This document shows, one piece after another, positions 18,711-26,676 of a stretch of DNA of 64,000 nucleotides (position 1 is the first letter of the stretch; every line of letters begins with the position of its first letter). Under the pieces are notes generated by a model. It saw only the letters and a program-made list of their open reading frames with translations, made no database searches and was not told the DNA's origin. The DNA is from Uliginosibacterium aquaticum (GTDB lineage: Bacteria > Pseudomonadota > Gammaproteobacteria > Burkholderiales > Rhodocyclaceae): contig NZ_JABCSC020000001.1 in the NCBI RefSeq assembly GCF_012972705.2, positions 1,178,001 to 1,242,000 on the forward strand, in the 5' to 3' direction. The translations under genes and the position numbers were made by a program.

Positions 18711-19227
18711 GCAGCGCGCGGTGGCAGGCGATCAGCCCGGTGGCGATGTATTTCTCGACTGAAGAGACTGAAACCTCCAGTCGCTCGGCAATCTCGCGAT
18801 AGCTCAGGCCATCTAGCCGGCACATGAGGAGCGCCATGCGCGCCTTGGGGGCGAGGCCATGCAGGATCGCATCGATCTCGACCAGGGCTTCAATGACCAG
18901 CGCGCGGGCTTCTTCGGAAGGCGCCTGCTGTTCCGGCAGGAGGGCGAGAGCCTCCAGATAGGCCGCTTCAATCTGGCGGCGGCGATACAGATCGATGATC
19001 AGACCGTTGGCAATCTGGCTCAAGTGGCGACGGGATTCATCCTGCTGCGGCATGTGCCCGCTGCTGAGGAGGCGCAGATAGGTGTCGTGGGCCAGATCGG
19101 CGGCATCGAAGGCATTGCCGAGTTTCTTGCGCAGCCAGCCTCGCAGCCAGCCATGGTGCTCGGTGTAGAGCGCCTCGATTTGCCGGTGGAATGCAAAATC
19201 AGCGATGGATGCAGCGGTGGCGGACAC
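18694..19227 (-). CDS. fecI: FecI-family ECF sigma factor
   Basis: Extracytoplasmic-function sigma factor, 177 residues, expected to transcribe the downstream receptor operon when FecR is stimulated. Region 2 is LYTEHHGWLRGWLRKKLGN, then ADLAHDTYLRLL; region 4 HTH is DGLSYREIAERLEVSVSSVEKYI. The start is a GTG at 19227 with GGGAG about 7 nt upstream. A strong Fur box lies about 50-70 nt upstream, so iron repression probably acts here and the receptor is controlled through the cascade. Confidence 0.94.
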   Translation of the reverse strand: MSATAASIADFAFHRQIEALYTEHHGWLRGWLRKKLGNAFDAADLAHDTYLRLLSSGHMPQQDESRRHLSQIANGLIIDLYRRRQIEAAYLEALALLPEQQAPSEEARALVIEALVEIDAILHGLAPKARMALLMCRLDGLSYREIAERLEVSVSSVEKYIATGLIACHRALHAQNA

Positions 19228-19276
19228 GGCGGACTCCCTGTGCCCGAGGATTGGTATCGGGCATGATGAATCAAAT

Positions 19277-19295
19277 GAGAATGATTATCATTTTA
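19277..19295. promoter_or_regulatory. Fur box upstream of fecI
   Basis: The 19-mer reads TAAAATGATAATCATTCTC on the minus strand and matches the Fur consensus GATAATGATAATCATTATC at 16 of 19 positions. It lies 50 nt upstream of the fecI start codon, in the promoter region. Confidence 0.88.
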
Positions 19296-19335
19296 TACAT
19301 ATCCAGTGAGGGCGGTAAAGCGTTTTGCCCGGCAC

Positions 19336-19363
19336 AAAAAAAGGCCCGGTCTGAGCCGGGCCT
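19336..19363 (-). terminator. Rho-independent terminator downstream of the bactofilin gene
   Basis: Stem GGCCCGG/CCGGGCC with a 6-base loop and, read on the minus strand, a run of seven T. It lies about 170 nt past the bactofilin stop; no gene intervenes that I trust. Confidence 0.75.
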
Positions 19364-19532
19364 GAAGTAGTGAGCAGTGTGGTGGCTTGAGGCAGCCAGC
19401 TGACCTGAGGAGGAAGGACAGGCCGCCGGACGGCTTCAAGCACGGTTCAGCAAACTGGCGGGCGCACCGCAGCGCCTTGCAGCGAACGCTGCGGCGGACG
19501 TCGCCCACCCGTTTGTCGAACATCCGGCGGCA

Positions 19533-20144
19533 TCAGGCCGCCGAAGTGATCAATGCGCTGATTTTCGGGCGATCAGCCTCCTTTCCTGAGTTGCGGGTTT
19601 CGGTTGAGCGGGCGTGTTCCAGTGCCTGCACGTCACCGCTGATCTGGCCGCCGGCTTCGATGAGCAGACTGCCGTAGCGGATCGTGCCGCGCACGCGGCC
19701 GGTGGCGTGGATGACGAGCTTGTCGCGGGCAGTCAGGTCGCCCTCGAAGTGGCCGTGGATTTCGGCGACATCGATGCCGACCTTGCCGGAGAAGGCGCCT
19801 TTCTCGGCAATGCGTAGCACGCGGCTATCCATGGTGGCTTCGACGCGGCCCTCGACGATCAGGGTGTCGCAATCCAGAATTTCGGCGCCCTTGAGCTTGA
19901 CCTCGGGACCAACGACCAGGCGGCTGGGCGATTCGGTGTCTGCTGCCGGGGCGGGTGTATGGCGGGTGTCCGGGCTGCTGCTGGTCTGCGCGGCGAGCTG
20001 AGCGGCCTGGGTGGCGTTCAGTTCGGCCGCGTCGCGCAGGCGGTTCTGCGGCTGGAGCGCCGGATAGGCCCCGGGCGTGTGGGTGACGCGGGGCTGGCGC
20101 TCCGCTGCGGCTTCGGAACTGCGGGGCAGGGCTTTATGGAACAT
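19533..20144 (-). CDS. Bactofilin (polymer-forming cytoskeletal protein)
   Basis: Beta-helical scaffold protein that polymerises without nucleotide. 203 residues: a disordered Pro/Ala/Thr-rich N-terminus (1-73), a central DUF583/bactofilin beta-helix (about 75-175; VVGPEVKLKGAEILDCDTLI, VEGRVEA, GHFEGDLTARDKLVI, TGRVRGTIRYGSLLIEAGGQ ISGDV) and a short charged tail. Bactofilins organise stalks, cell curvature, motility or cell-wall enzymes; which applies here is unknown. No peptidase gene of the usual bactofilin partner type adjoins it. The upstream region (20145-20377) is AT-rich and probably contains its promoter. Confidence 0.9.
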   Translation of the reverse strand: MFHKALPRSSEAAAERQPRVTHTPGAYPALQPQNRLRDAAELNATQAAQLAAQTSSSPDTRHTPAPAADTESPSRLVVGPEVKLKGAEILDCDTLIVEGRVEATMDSRVLRIAEKGAFSGKVGIDVAEIHGHFEGDLTARDKLVIHATGRVRGTIRYGSLLIEAGGQISGDVQALEHARSTETRNSGKEADRPKISALITSAA

Positions 20145-20377
20145 CTGGTCTCCTTCGTGAGCGGGGCGGCCTTCAAGGAGCGAAGCGCCGACAAGGAGAT
20201 ACAGTGCAGAGGCCGTGCCAGATTCAACTAATCATTATTAATCAACGGTTTGTTTGTTATTTGTGAGATCTCGTCCGGGCCTCGGGTGTCGCCTTGCAGC
20301 GACAGCTTTTCGGGCCGCTGCGGGCAAAGCCCCTTGCCGCCGGGCGAGGCACTGTCGCGAATCGGCGACAGCCTGGA

Positions 20378-21769
20378 TCAGGCCTGCCCGGCCGGATCTG
20401 TGGCGTCCTTGAAGGCGCTTGCTTCAAGGTGGTGGCGGGCGAGCAGGCGGTAGAACTCGGTGCGGTTACGCCGGGCGAGCCGGGCAGCCTGGGCAACCTT
20501 GCCGTCGGTGAGGCGCAGCAGGCGAACGAGGTAGTCACGCTCGAAGCGCTGGCGGGCTTCCTCGAAGGATTCGATGGCGCCGCCCTCATCCTGCAGCGCA
20601 CGCTGGACCAGCGCGGCGGGGATCACCGGGGTAGTGGAAAGGGCTACGGTCTGCTCGACGACGTTCAGCAACTGGCGCACGTTGCCGGGCCAGGGCGCCG
20701 CCAGCAGCAGCGCCATGGCTTCCGGCGAATAGGTGGTGACGGCACGTTTGTAGCGCGCGGCGAGGCGCAACAGGAAGTGCTGGGCGAGCAGCGGAATGTC
20801 TTCACGGCGCTCGGCCAGCGAGGGGAGGGCAAGGCTGACGACATTCAGGCGGTAGTACAGATCGTCGCGGAAACGCCCTTCGCTACGTGCGACATGTAGA
20901 TCGCGATGGGTGGCGGAGAGGATGCGTACATCGATCGGCAGGCTGCGCGTGGCGCCAACCGGGCGTACTTCGCGCTCCTCCAGCACACGCAGCAGTTTGA
21001 CCTGGAGGGGCGTGGGCATGTCGCCGATCTCGTCGAGGAAGAGCGTGCCGCCGCGCGCGGACTGGAACAGCCCGTCGTGGTCGCGATGGGCGCCGGTGAA
21101 GGCGCCTTTGACATGGCCGAAGAGCTCGGATTCGAGCAGGTGCTCGGGGATCGCCCCGCAGTTGATGGCCACGAAGGGTTTGCCGGCGCGCGGGCTGGCC
21201 TGGTGGATGGCGCGTGCGAGCAGCTCCTTGCCGGCACCGCTGGGGCCGCTGATGAAGATGCTGACTTCGCTGGCGGCGACCAGCTCGGCCTGGCGCAGAA
21301 AGTCTTCCATCAGCGTGCTGCGGGTGAGGATCTCGCTGCGCCAGGCCGCCGGTTTGCGCGATTCACCCGCATCGCCCGAGCGGCCGATGGCGCGGCGGAT
21401 CTGCGCGATCAACTCGCCCGCGTCGTAAGGCTTGGTGAGATAACCGGACACACCGCGCTGGGTGGCTTCGATGGCCTCCGGGATATTGCCATGGGCGGTC
21501 AGCACGATCACCGGTAGCGAGAGATGCTGCTGGCGCACCGCGTCGAAGAGGGCTAGCCCGTCCATGCCGGCCATGCGCAGATCGGTGACGATGATGTCCG
21601 GCCGCTGCGCGGCGATTGCCGCCAAGGCTGCCGGGCCGCTGTCGGCACAGCGGATGGCAAAGCCGCTGGCCTTGAGGCGGATGGAGAGCAGGCGCAGCAG
21701 GTCGGGGTCGTCGTCAACCAGCAACACGCGGGTGTTGGCAGTTTCGGGGGCGGTGGGGGTCTGAGTCAT
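20378..21769 (-). CDS. glrR: Sigma-54-dependent response regulator (GlrR/QseF-like)
   Basis: NtrC-family activator, 463 residues. Receiver domain 14-128 with phospho-acceptor Asp63 (VTDLRMAG) and Lys113 (LTKPYD); AAA+ domain with Walker A GPSGAGKE (175-182), the sigma-54 contact loop GAFTGA (222-227) and Walker B LFLDEIGD; a C-terminal Fis-type HTH (GKVAQAARLARRNRTEFYRLL). It is the last gene of a kinase / lipoprotein / regulator operon and overlaps the preceding gene by ATGA. In enterobacteria GlrR activates sigma-54 promoters linked to envelope stress (such as glmY); the target here is not visible. Confidence 0.9.
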   Translation of the reverse strand: MTQTPTAPETANTRVLLVDDDPDLLRLLSIRLKASGFAIRCADSGPAALAAIAAQRPDIIVTDLRMAGMDGLALFDAVRQQHLSLPVIVLTAHGNIPEAIEATQRGVSGYLTKPYDAGELIAQIRRAIGRSGDAGESRKPAAWRSEILTRSTLMEDFLRQAELVAASEVSIFISGPSGAGKELLARAIHQASPRAGKPFVAINCGAIPEHLLESELFGHVKGAFTGAHRDHDGLFQSARGGTLFLDEIGDMPTPLQVKLLRVLEEREVRPVGATRSLPIDVRILSATHRDLHVARSEGRFRDDLYYRLNVVSLALPSLAERREDIPLLAQHFLLRLAARYKRAVTTYSPEAMALLLAAPWPGNVRQLLNVVEQTVALSTTPVIPAALVQRALQDEGGAIESFEEARQRFERDYLVRLLRLTDGKVAQAARLARRNRTEFYRLLARHHLEASAFKDATDPAGQA

Positions 21770-22284
21770 TTGGCTTTCGGGCGTTCCTGCATTTTCAGCT
21801 CGATCTCGCGCAAGGCGTCGAGCTTCTGGCGCATCTGTTCATTGCCTGCCTGCGCCTCGCGCAGCTTCTGCTGGCTGCTGGCCTGGGCGTCGTCGAGGCG
21901 GCGGATGTCCTGCAGCATGGGCAGCAAGAGTTGCGCCAGCGGGTGATTGCGGCCGCGGCCATTGGCGTCTGAGGGGGGAAGATCCAGCAGTGCGAGGGCA
22001 CGCGCGCGGTCGCCCGGCGGGCTGGGGGCAATGGCGTGAAACAGGGCGAGCTGCAGGCGCCGTTCTTCGCTGCGCTTGCTGGCGTAGTGTTTTTGCAGGC
22101 TTTCGGCTTCGGCCGCGAGCTCGGCCGGGTTCATGGCGCGGATCCGGCTGCTCTGCTGGAGGAGGTCGAGATCCGCTTCGCTGCTGGCCTGAAGCAGGCC
22201 AACATGCCTGAGTTCGGTGGTGCTGCAGGCGCTGGTGAGCAAGGCGAGCGCGCCGGCGAGCAGCAGGCTGGAGAGGGCTTTCAT
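21766..22284 (-). CDS. qseG: QseG-like lipoprotein of the GlrK/GlrR operon
   Basis: 172-residue predicted outer-membrane lipoprotein with lipobox LTSAC (Cys20) and a helical, Gln/Arg/Leu-rich body with a coiled-coil-like C-terminus (QKLREAQAGNEQMRQKLDAL). Position between the histidine kinase and the sigma-54 regulator, with four-base ATGA overlaps on both sides, matches glrK-qseG-glrR. In that system the lipoprotein interacts with the kinase sensor part. Assignment rests on synteny, since such lipoproteins diverge quickly. Confidence 0.75.
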   Translation of the reverse strand: MKALSSLLLAGALALLTSACSTTELRHVGLLQASSEADLDLLQQSSRIRAMNPAELAAEAESLQKHYASKRSEERRLQLALFHAIAPSPPGDRARALALLDLPPSDANGRGRNHPLAQLLLPMLQDIRRLDDAQASSQQKLREAQAGNEQMRQKLDALREIELKMQERPKAK

Positions 22285-23735
22285 GCTGGAGACCCGGTGA
22301 GCGGCAGGCGGACGCAGGCGCGCGTGCCCTGGGGGGAGTTGGGGTGTAGCGAAACTTCGCCGCCATGCAGGGCGACGAGCTCATGCACGATGGACAGGCC
22401 TAGGCCGCTGCCCTTGACCGGGCTACCTTGCGGTGCCGGCCCCTGAACAAATGCTTCGAACATGCCGGGGGCCAGCTCGAGCGGAATGCCGGGGCCTTCG
22501 TCGCAGACTTCGATGCAGATCTGGCCGGCCCCCGCGCTGCTGCGGATGAGCACGCTGCTGCCTGGCGGGGCGTATTTGAGGGCGTTGGAGAGCAGGTTGT
22601 CGAGGATCACGCGGAGCTTCTCGCGGTCCGCCTGTAAGTTCAGCGCATCGCCTTCGCTGGCGATGCGGATGCTGCGGGCCGCGGCGGCGAGTTTGTGGTC
22701 GGCAATGAGCAGGGCAATGAGTTCTGTCAGCGCGATCTGCTCGCGGCGCAGATCGCCCGGCGCAAAGCGCAGGCCGCTGTAATCGAGCAGGTTTTCGATC
22801 AGCTTGCGCAGGCGCTGGCAGTTGCTGGCGAGGATCTGCACGACTTCGAGCTGCTCGGTGTTGAGCGGGCCGGTCACCTTGTCGAGCAGCAGCGCGGTGC
22901 CTTCATGCAGGGCGGTGAGCGGCGTCTTGAGTTCGTGCGAGACATGGTGGAGAAGGCGGGTCTTCTGCGCGTCGAGTGCCTGCAGGCGCGTGCGCAACCA
23001 GTCCAGACGCTGGCCGAGGAGGGCCATGTCGCGCGGGCCGGTGACACGGATCGGGGTGTCGAAACGCCCTTCGCCGAGCCCGCGCATGGCTTCCTCGATC
23101 TGGCGGAAGGGGCGCCGGATCAGGGCGGTGATGCCCAGCGCCAGGAGCAGGCTGATCGGGATCAGGATCCACAAGCGCTGCAGTAACTGGCGGCGGGCTG
23201 CTGCCGCTTCGATCCGCAGTGATTGGATGTCAGCCTCGATGCGGGCGTCGGCCTGGTTGATGATGAGGCTGGCGCTGTCATTCATGGCCGCGAAGGCTTT
23301 GAGCAAAGCCGGGCCGCGGTCCTGGCTCAGTTCTGCTGGCTGCAGGCTTTGCCAGATGCTCTCTTCTGCCGTGCGCAGGGCATCAAGGCTGCTGCCGAGA
23401 TCGAGCGCGTCGGCATGCTGCTGGAGGCGTTCGGCGGTTTCGCTGAAGGCTGTGCGCTGGCGGGCATAGGTGCCGAGCCCGGCTTCGTCGCCGAGTACCA
23501 ATTGCTGGCGGGCGAGGCGCTCCAGGGCGGTGAGATGTTCGCCGAGGGCACGGCTTTCGCGGGTGATGGTCGTGGCGCGGGTGATCGCGCTTTCGCTGCG
23601 CTGGCTGAGCTGGGCGAGCGAGAAATAGGCGCCGAACAAGGCCAGCACTGCAGGCAGGGCGACCAGTACGAAACCGAGTAGCAGCAGCTTGGGAAGGGAG
23701 AGCGGATAGGGCAGGCGCATCGGGCACGGGTACAA
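22281..23735 (-). CDS. glrK: Sensor histidine kinase (GlrK/QseE-like)
   Basis: 484 residues. TM1 about 16-38, a periplasmic helical domain of about 145 residues, TM2 about 188-205, a HAMP domain, and a HisKA domain with His267 in VSHELKTPLTA. The HATPase_c domain has the N box (ILDNLLSNALKYAP), G1 (DEGPGI) and G2 (GSGLGLSIV). An in-frame ATG at 23720 (MRLPYPLSL) could be the true start. It heads the kinase-lipoprotein-regulator operon. The phosphate acceptor should be Asp63 of the GlrR-like partner. Confidence 0.9.
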   Translation of the reverse strand: MYPCPMRLPYPLSLPKLLLLGFVLVALPAVLALFGAYFSLAQLSQRSESAITRATTITRESRALGEHLTALERLARQQLVLGDEAGLGTYARQRTAFSETAERLQQHADALDLGSSLDALRTAEESIWQSLQPAELSQDRGPALLKAFAAMNDSASLIINQADARIEADIQSLRIEAAAARRQLLQRLWILIPISLLLALGITALIRRPFRQIEEAMRGLGEGRFDTPIRVTGPRDMALLGQRLDWLRTRLQALDAQKTRLLHHVSHELKTPLTALHEGTALLLDKVTGPLNTEQLEVVQILASNCQRLRKLIENLLDYSGLRFAPGDLRREQIALTELIALLIADHKLAAAARSIRIASEGDALNLQADREKLRVILDNLLSNALKYAPPGSSVLIRSSAGAGQICIEVCDEGPGIPLELAPGMFEAFVQGPAPQGSPVKGSGLGLSIVHELVALHGGEVSLHPNSPQGTRACVRLPLTGSPA

Positions 23736-23803
23736 AGCAGCCCCTGTTTGTACCTGCGTTGCTGGCGCAGGTTCCCCTCGGGGCGACGGAAGGCCGCTGC
23801 GCG

Positions 23804-24361
23804 TCAGGCGAGTGTTAGCCCGGCCGCCTGCAGGCGACGAGTGTGAAAGCTGGCCCGGTAGCGGGCGCCGAGCCCGCTGAAGTTCAGTGCGGGCAGGGCA
23901 CCATGCAGGGTGCTCAGTGGCAGGGGGCGGATCTGGATCAGGGCGTCATTGCGCAACAGGCATTGCAGCTGGCGCTTGAAGGCATGCTGGGCCGCCAGTG
24001 GCAGGCTGGCAGACGCCATGCGCCGCACGAAATGGCTCCAGCGGGTCTGCATTGCGCGGCGCAAGGAATCGAGGGCAGCATCGTTGAGATCGAGCTGCCA
24101 GTTCTGCTCCAGCATGGCTACCAGCAGCACGCTGGTAGGGCGTACATCGTGATGAACCCAGCTATTAACCAGATGTAGGCGCCCGCTGCGGGTGCGGTTG
24201 TGCCAGTGCCGGCTGGTGATGCGGACCACATCGGCCTGCGGTTGTGGGCCAGGCTGGCCGGCGAAGAGCAGCAGGTAGGGGCTGTCGGCATCGAACGGAT
24301 TGTCGTGCTGGCGCAGGCACAGCAGGGTGTCGAGGTAGAGAAGGCTGGTGGGGGCTGACAT
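23804..24361 (-). CDS. Hypothetical protein
   Basis: 185 residues from the ATG at 24361 (MSAPTSLLYLDTLLCL). I do not recognise a family. The protein has no signal peptide or TM segment, is rich in Leu, Arg and His, and contains RITSRHWHNRTRSGRLHLVNSWVH-like and MQTRWSHFVRRMASASLPLA-like patches. The open frame extends upstream to 24646, but that part (Arg/Ser/Pro-rich) looks like non-coding read-through. It lies alone between the kinase gene and a divergent LacI regulator. Reality as a gene is supported mainly by a long open frame with no better competitor. Confidence 0.55.
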   Translation of the reverse strand: MSAPTSLLYLDTLLCLRQHDNPFDADSPYLLLFAGQPGPQPQADVVRITSRHWHNRTRSGRLHLVNSWVHHDVRPTSVLLVAMLEQNWQLDLNDAALDSLRRAMQTRWSHFVRRMASASLPLAAQHAFKRQLQCLLRNDALIQIRPLPLSTLHGALPALNFSGLGARYRASFHTRRLQAAGLTLA

Positions 24362-24661
24362 GGCCGTGATTATGCCCGCGAGGAGCCGTCCGGCGCTTGG
24401 TCGGGAGGCAAGGGCACTCGGCCAGTTTGCTCCGCTCGCTGAGCATTCGGGCTTGTTTTCGGTAGCAGGACGCAGTTTGCTCGAAGATGTCGAAAAAAGC
24501 GTTTCAACACAGATGATCTGGCCGGGTTTGGAACGGCTTCGGTGCGTGCAGGAACGATGCGTCAGGCGGCTTTTCGCGCCATAATCGCCGAAATAATGCC
24601 CTCGTACGGCGCATGGCATTGCTTCAATGCGCGCGCGGTTGGGCAAGAGAAAGGGAAGAGG

Positions 24662-25735
24662 ATGAATTCAGCGGCAGACAAGCGGGTGACTTTGGCTGAC
24701 GTGGCCAAGCTGGCAGGTGTTTCGAAGCAGACCGTGTCGCGCGTGGTGAATGGCAGCGAACACGTGACCGAGGACACGCGCACCCGCGTGCTCCAGTGCA
24801 TCGACACCCTCGGCTTCCGCCCCAGTGCGCTGGCACGCCAGTTGAGCACCGGCCGCAGCCAGACCATCGGTGTCGTGAGCAATGGCGGCCAGGGCTATCT
24901 GGTTTCTGGCGTGGCGTACCTCGGTATGGTGCGCCAGGCCGACAAGATGGGCTATGCGCTGCTGATCAAGGAAATGACCGATTTCAGCAGCGGCAGCATC
25001 CGTACCATGCTGGATTATCTGATCGAGCGTCAGGTGGACGGCGTGATCTGGGCGGGCCCCGAAATCGGCGACAGCCATGCCTGGCTGGATACTTTCGATG
25101 CTGCCAGCCTGCCGATGCCGCTGGTGGCCATCAATGCCAAGCCGCGTCCCGGCGTGGATACCGTGAGTTTTGACAATTTCGAAGCGGGGCGCGTGGCGAC
25201 CCGCCACCTGCTGAGCCTGGGGCGCAAGAACATTGGCCATATTGCTGGCCCGACCAATCGCTGGGTGTCGCAGCAGCGCGTTGAAGGCTGGAAGGCGGCA
25301 CTGGCTGAAGCCGGCACGAGCGAGATGGCCCGCAACGTGGTGGAGGGCGACTGGGATGTGCATACCGGCGGCCCCGGTCTGCGCCGCCTGCTGGAAATCT
25401 GTCCGAAGCTGGATGCGGTTTTCGTGGGCAGCGACCGGATGGCAATCGGTGTACTTGCCGAAGCCCACAAGCTGGGTTTGCGTGTGCCGGAAGACCTTGC
25501 CGTGATGGGCGTGGATAACTTGCCCGAGAGCGCCTACCTGATCCCGCCACTGACCTCCATGACGCAGGACACGCCGCGCATGGCCGAGGTGGCGCTACGC
25601 CTTCTGGTGCGGCGCATCTGCGAGCGCCGCGGCGAGCCTTACCCGGAAGCCTGTGCGATTCCCGAGAACCCGCTTCTTACGCACGATCTGGTGGTGCGCC
25701 AGAGCACCCTGTGTGGCAAGCTGGCGAGCAAATAG
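24662..25735 (+). CDS. LacI-family transcriptional regulator
   Basis: 357 residues. N-terminal HTH RVTLADVAKLAGVSKQTVSR with hinge helix PSALARQL; periplasmic-binding-protein-like effector domain from about residue 65 (TIGVVSNGGQGY), with GSDRMAIGVL and VMGVDNLPESAYLIPPLTS typical of sugar-responsive members. The ATG at 24662 is preceded by a GA-rich Shine-Dalgarno stretch (GGGAAGAGG); the open frame extends 40 codons upstream, which is not part of the family. No sugar transport or catabolic genes adjoin it, so the effector and targets are unknown; the distant GH5/PL3/GH6 genes are a possible but unproven regulon. Confidence 0.92.
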   Translation: MNSAADKRVTLADVAKLAGVSKQTVSRVVNGSEHVTEDTRTRVLQCIDTLGFRPSALARQLSTGRSQTIGVVSNGGQGYLVSGVAYLGMVRQADKMGYALLIKEMTDFSSGSIRTMLDYLIERQVDGVIWAGPEIGDSHAWLDTFDAASLPMPLVAINAKPRPGVDTVSFDNFEAGRVATRHLLSLGRKNIGHIAGPTNRWVSQQRVEGWKAALAEAGTSEMARNVVEGDWDVHTGGPGLRRLLEICPKLDAVFVGSDRMAIGVLAEAHKLGLRVPEDLAVMGVDNLPESAYLIPPLTSMTQDTPRMAEVALRLLVRRICERRGEPYPEACAIPENPLLTHDLVVRQSTLCGKLASK

Positions 25736-25754
25736 TCCGTTTACCTGGACAAGC

Positions 25755-25779
25755 AAAAGCCCGGTTGAACCGGGCTTTT
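25755..25779 (+). terminator. Rho-independent terminator after the LacI regulator
   Basis: Ten-base stem AAAAGCCCGG/CCGGGCTTTT, loop TTGAA. It can also serve the convergent acyltransferase-like gene. Confidence 0.88.
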
Positions 25780-25811
25780 GCGTTTCTGGCGGGGTGGTCA
25801 AAGGCCGGGAC

Positions 25812-26486
25812 TCAGCTTTCGCTTCTAGTGGCCTGCAAACGTGTGAGCTGCTTGCGACTGAGGCAGAGCAGGAGCCGTTTGGCGTCCGTTTGTTTGCCCA
25901 GGCGCTTGAAGCCGAGCTGGCTGCAATAGAAGCCGGCATGGCTGCGCGGGCATTCGGCGAGGATATCGGTGCTGTCCCAGTCCGCAACGGTACTGGCAAG
26001 CGCCTGGATCATCGGGCGAGCGAGCTGCTCGGGCGCAATGTGCTGGTCAAAGGCGAGTCGCTCGACTTCGACCAGGCGTGCGCCCCGTGCGCGCAGCGCG
26101 TCGAGTGCCGGGCGGTGCAGCAGGTCCAACTGCAGGCCGGCGGGGTTGTCGCGGCGCAGGCAGATCACGCCCTGAGCGCGCTGCCGGCGTGGGCTGATAT
26201 GAAGCGCCAGCGCCACAACGCGTTCGAGTTCGGGGGCTGGCAATCGATCAAGGGGAGGATGCTGCGGCTGCAACTGCTCCAGCAGGCGGCGGGCTTGTTC
26301 CAGCTGCCAATGGCTGGCGGCGAGGCCTATGCGCAGGGTGCTGCCAGCTACTTCCAGACAGGTTTCAAAGGCCAACTCGCGCAGGGCTTCGAAAAGGTAG
26401 ATCTGCTCCGGGGCGTGCCGGTCCGGGTTGGAGAGGCGCGAGCGGAGCGGTTTCGCAGCAGTCGAATCGGGTCGAACCGTGGCCAC
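25812..26486 (-). CDS. GNAT-fold acyltransferase candidate (FeeM/N-acyl amino acid synthase-like)
   Basis: 224 residues. The N-terminal half (to about 85) is helical and unrecognised. The C-terminal half has a pattern seen in FeeM-like N-acyl amino acid synthases and related acyl-ACP-using transferases: QGVICLRRDN, LDALRARGARLVEVERLAFD, then ILAECPRSHAGFYCSQLGFKRLG. The family usually makes N-acylated amino acids or acts beside exosortase systems; neither is visible nearby. The GTG start at 26486 lacks a clear Shine-Dalgarno sequence, so an inner start is possible. The assignment rests on short motifs only. The 190 nt upstream are strikingly AT-rich for this genome. Confidence 0.5.
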   Translation of the reverse strand: MATVRPDSTAAKPLRSRLSNPDRHAPEQIYLFEALRELAFETCLEVAGSTLRIGLAASHWQLEQARRLLEQLQPQHPPLDRLPAPELERVVALALHISPRRQRAQGVICLRRDNPAGLQLDLLHRPALDALRARGARLVEVERLAFDQHIAPEQLARPMIQALASTVADWDSTDILAECPRSHAGFYCSQLGFKRLGKQTDAKRLLLCLSRKQLTRLQATRSES

Positions 26487-26617
26487 GATGGTCTGGGTCT
26501 AAGTAATTGGTTATATGCCGAAAGTACTATAGTTGCCGAATTTGACCATTATATGTATGTGGCCTATCTTGACTAGCGCCTTTTGAGCTTTTTCCAGCCT
26601 GAAACCGGTAAAAAGCT

Positions 26618-26654
26618 GAAAAGCCCGCCCGGATTCCTCCGGACGGGCTCTTTT
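26618..26654 (-). terminator. Rho-independent terminator of acnB
   Basis: Long hairpin AGCCCGCCCGGA/TCCGGACGGGCT (one mismatch, small loop), flanked by AAAA on its left, which reads as a T run on the minus strand. It begins about 22 nt beyond the acnB stop. Confidence 0.85.
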
Positions 26655-26676
26655 CAGGGATGAACGCGACAGGCGA

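Noticed and set aside
19293-19523. 76-codon minus-strand frame between the Fur box and bactofilin
   Set aside because: It runs through the terminator hairpin at 19336-19363 and has no recognisable feature or ribosome binding site.
24542-24661. N-terminal extension of the LacI regulator
   Set aside because: The family HTH begins right after 24662, where a purine-rich ribosome binding site precedes an ATG.
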